In this document: positions 14,019 to 15,359 of the stretch, piece after piece
Position numbering within the stretch: the stretch's first letter is position 1
Layout: every line of letters begins with the position of its first letter
DNA from: SAR324 cluster bacterium
GTDB lineage: Bacteria > SAR324 > JACQKK01
NCBI GenBank assembly: GCA_027296185.1
Contig: JAPUJL010000205.1
Coordinates: forward strand, 1 to 15,359
Length of the DNA: 15,359 nt
Direction: 5' to 3'
Program-made: the position numbers and the translations under genes
Notes under the pieces: model-generated
Told to the model about the DNA's origin: nothing
Databases searched by the model: none
What the model saw: only the letters and a program-made list of their open reading frames with translations

Positions 14019-14942
14019 ATGAACTACTATCAACGCCTGCAGGTCGACCCCAAGGCCTCGACGGAAGTCATCAAGAGCGCCTACCGCGTATTGCTGAAGC
14101 GCGTGAATCTCCATCCCGACCTGGGCGGCGACGAGGCGGTGACCAAGGAGATCAACGAGGCCTACGGCGTGGTCAGCGACCCGGCCCAGCGGGAAGTCTA
14201 CGATCGGGAACTGGCGCTGGTCGAAACGCTCTTCCAGCCCGTTTTTTCGCCGGAGTATATCCTATTTTGCCATTTTTGCGGGAAGCGCAACCGCATCTAC
14301 GACGAGTCGCGAATCCCCCGCGCCCGTTGCGGCGCGTGCCACCGGAAACTTCAGGCGTCGGGTCCCGCCGCCTCCGGCGAGGCGCCTCTGCGGGCGTTCC
14401 GCCTGGGGGTGTTCCTGTTCGAGAAGGGTCTGCTGGACCGCTCCCTGCGGGAGTTCCTGTCGGCGGTGCGGCTGAAACCCAAAAGTGCCACCTACCGCTA
14501 CTGGCTGGGCCGGTGCTATTACCAGAAGCGCAGCCACGAGAAGGCGCTGGTCGAATTCCGGGTGGCGGTCTCGATGAAGCCCAAGTCCTTCCAGTTCCGG
14601 TTCTGGCTGGGCCAGACCTACCATGCCATGAAGGACCACGGCGGGGCGGCGGGCAGCTTCGAGACGGCCGCAGAGATCCGGCCCGATTACGCGCCGACGT
14701 TCCACCGCCTGGGCTCTGCCTATTTCGAGCTGCAGAAGTTCGACGAGGCGGTTAGCGCCTTCGAGCGCACCCTGGAGCTCGACCCCCACAGCATTCAGTC
14801 GCTCCGGTGGTTGGGGCTGTGCCAATATTCCGCCGGGGACCCGGAGCGCGCCGCCCAGGCCTTTCTTCAGGCCGACCGGATGGCGCCGGGCGATCCGTTC
14901 ACCCAGAAATACCTGGGCCTCCTCGGTCAAGCCTCCGCCTGA
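14019..14942 (+). CDS. J-domain, zinc-knuckle and TPR protein
   Basis: 307 residues, no signal or membrane segment, so cytosolic. N-terminal J-domain (2-63) with NLHPD (His-Pro-Asp 32-34) and the helix IV block YDRELAL. Then CHFC (Cys84, Cys87) and CGAC (Cys104, Cys107), a single four-Cys zinc knuckle quite unlike the paired CxxCxGxG repeats of DnaJ. Then five consecutive 34-residue TPR units, about 124-157, 158-191, 192-225, 226-259 and 260-293, each with a Leu-Gly at the same position. The J-domain should activate DnaK, while the TPRs bind a partner or client. The start is the only ATG before the J-domain; its ribosome binding site is weak. It diverges from trmB and its membrane J-protein partner gene. 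No named family recognised. Confidence 0.88.
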   Translation: MNYYQRLQVDPKASTEVIKSAYRVLLKRVNLHPDLGGDEAVTKEINEAYGVVSDPAQREVYDRELALVETLFQPVFSPEYILFCHFCGKRNRIYDESRIPRARCGACHRKLQASGPAASGEAPLRAFRLGVFLFEKGLLDRSLREFLSAVRLKPKSATYRYWLGRCYYQKRSHEKALVEFRVAVSMKPKSFQFRFWLGQTYHAMKDHGGAAGSFETAAEIRPDYAPTFHRLGSAYFELQKFDEAVSAFERTLELDPHSIQSLRWLGLCQYSAGDPERAAQAFLQADRMAPGDPFTQKYLGLLGQASA

Positions 14943-14979
14943 CCGGAGCTTTAATACAAATCGGATCACCGCAAGCGGC

Positions 14980-15008
14980 GTGGCGGCGGGCAGGTACGCC
15001 CGCCCCAC
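14980..15008. terminator. Strong hairpin between convergent genes
   Basis: GGCGGGC (14985-14991) and GCCCGCC (14998-15004) form a perfect 7-bp stem with a 6-nt loop; after one bulged base four more pairs (GTGG/CCAC) extend it. It lies between the ends of the J/TPR gene and map, where a bidirectional terminator would be useful. No T-run follows on either strand, so it is not a canonical intrinsic terminator. The rest of 14943-15113 holds nothing else I can support. Confidence 0.35.
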
Positions 15009-15113
15009 CAGGGGAGCATGGCGGCGGGGAGGGACGTCCGCGCCACTGTGAGAACGGGGCCACGGGCGGGTGAGGAGCTAGGGAGTGGGGCGCTGGGGAA
15101 TGTGCGGCGCGAT

Positions 15114-15359
15114 TCAGGCGGTGAGGACTTCCACGCCATCCGGGGTGACGTGGAGGGTGTGCTCCCACTGAGCGGAGAGGGAGCCGTCTGTGGTGACGGC
15201 GGTCCATCCGTCTTCGAGTATCCGGATGCGCCAATCGCCGGCGTTAATCATCGGCTCGATGGTGAACACCATCCCCACCTGCAGTGGGTGGCCCTGACCC
15301 GGGCGGCCATAGTGGGGAATCTGGGGATCTTCGTGGAACCGGATGCCGGTGCCATGACC
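15114..15359 (-). CDS. map: Methionine aminopeptidase type I, N-terminus beyond window edge
   Basis: Removes the initiator methionine from nascent proteins; dinuclear-metal enzyme. Only the last 81 residues are visible. They include the metal and active-site blocks of the family in order: GHGTG with its His, FHEDPQIPHYG with the second His, VFTIEPMINAG with metal-ligand Glu, the DGWT segment, and SAQWEHT with the last metal-ligand Glu, ending in VLTA. In E. coli the first block reads GHGIG. The start and roughly two thirds of the protein lie to the right of the window. Confidence 0.95.
   Translation of the reverse strand, partial: GHGTGIRFHEDPQIPHYGRPGQGHPLQVGMVFTIEPMINAGDWRIRILEDGWTAVTTDGSLSAQWEHTLHVTPDGVEVLTA

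Noticed and set aside
1-15359. Mobile elements, CRISPR arrays, tRNA or rRNA genes, riboswitches
   Set aside because: Looked for on both strands; I saw no transposase, integrase, spaced repeat array, cloverleaf-type sequence or known riboswitch core.

Overview
The window is GC-rich, densely coded bacterial chromosome. All recognisable genes are housekeeping or biosynthetic, and there is no sign of a phage, insertion sequence, tRNA, rRNA or CRISPR array. The yicC-gmk-spoT order and the trxA, truA, trmB and map proteins look proteobacterial. However, rpoZ, which usually sits between gmk and spoT in gamma/betaproteobacteria, is absent, and the window carries deazaflavin (FO/F420) genes, which are uncommon in that phylum. 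I would say a proteobacterium or a related Gram-negative lineage (two predicted envelope proteins fit this) and no more precisely.

Layout. 1-1093, minus strand: truA (3' part cut by the window edge) with trxA upstream of it; an imperfect 35-bp direct repeat with a 96-bp period lies at the truA start. 1094-1439: divergent promoter region. 1440-5600, plus strand: a compact run of cofE, a 25-codon mini-ORF, cofG, a MurD-like Mur ligase and a TlpA-like membrane thioredoxin. cofG starts inside the mini-ORF stop codon, and the Mur-ligase gene overlaps the end of cofG, so these are probably translated as one coupled unit. 5659-5847 minus: a 62-residue Cys-rich, probably zinc-binding protein. 6135-6509 plus: a hot-dog thioesterase of the FlK (fluoroacetyl-CoA thioesterase) type. 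6642-6884 plus: a small unknown protein gene whose 3' end overlaps the convergent RSH gene. 6827-13904 minus: trmB, a giant membrane J-domain protein, yicC, gmk and an RSH (p)ppGpp enzyme. The first four are chained by 4-7 nt overlaps; RSH follows a 298-nt gap with its own candidate promoter. 14019-14942 plus: a second J-domain protein (J, zinc knuckle, five TPRs), divergent from trmB. 15114-15359 minus: 3' end of map.

Three things deserve attention. First, a Mur ligase with altered signature residues sits inside a cofE-cofG deazaflavin operon, which suggests an amino-acid ligase acting on F420 or a relative. Second, two unusual J-domain proteins flank trmB. One spans the membrane, with a predicted periplasmic beta-propeller-like/helical-repeat part and a cytoplasmic J-domain; the other is cytosolic with a zinc knuckle and TPRs. 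Together they look like a DnaK-recruiting pair of unknown purpose, co-transcribed with RNA and nucleotide genes. Third, the RSH protein in the spoT position keeps its ppGpp synthetase residues but has lost most hydrolase catalytic residues.
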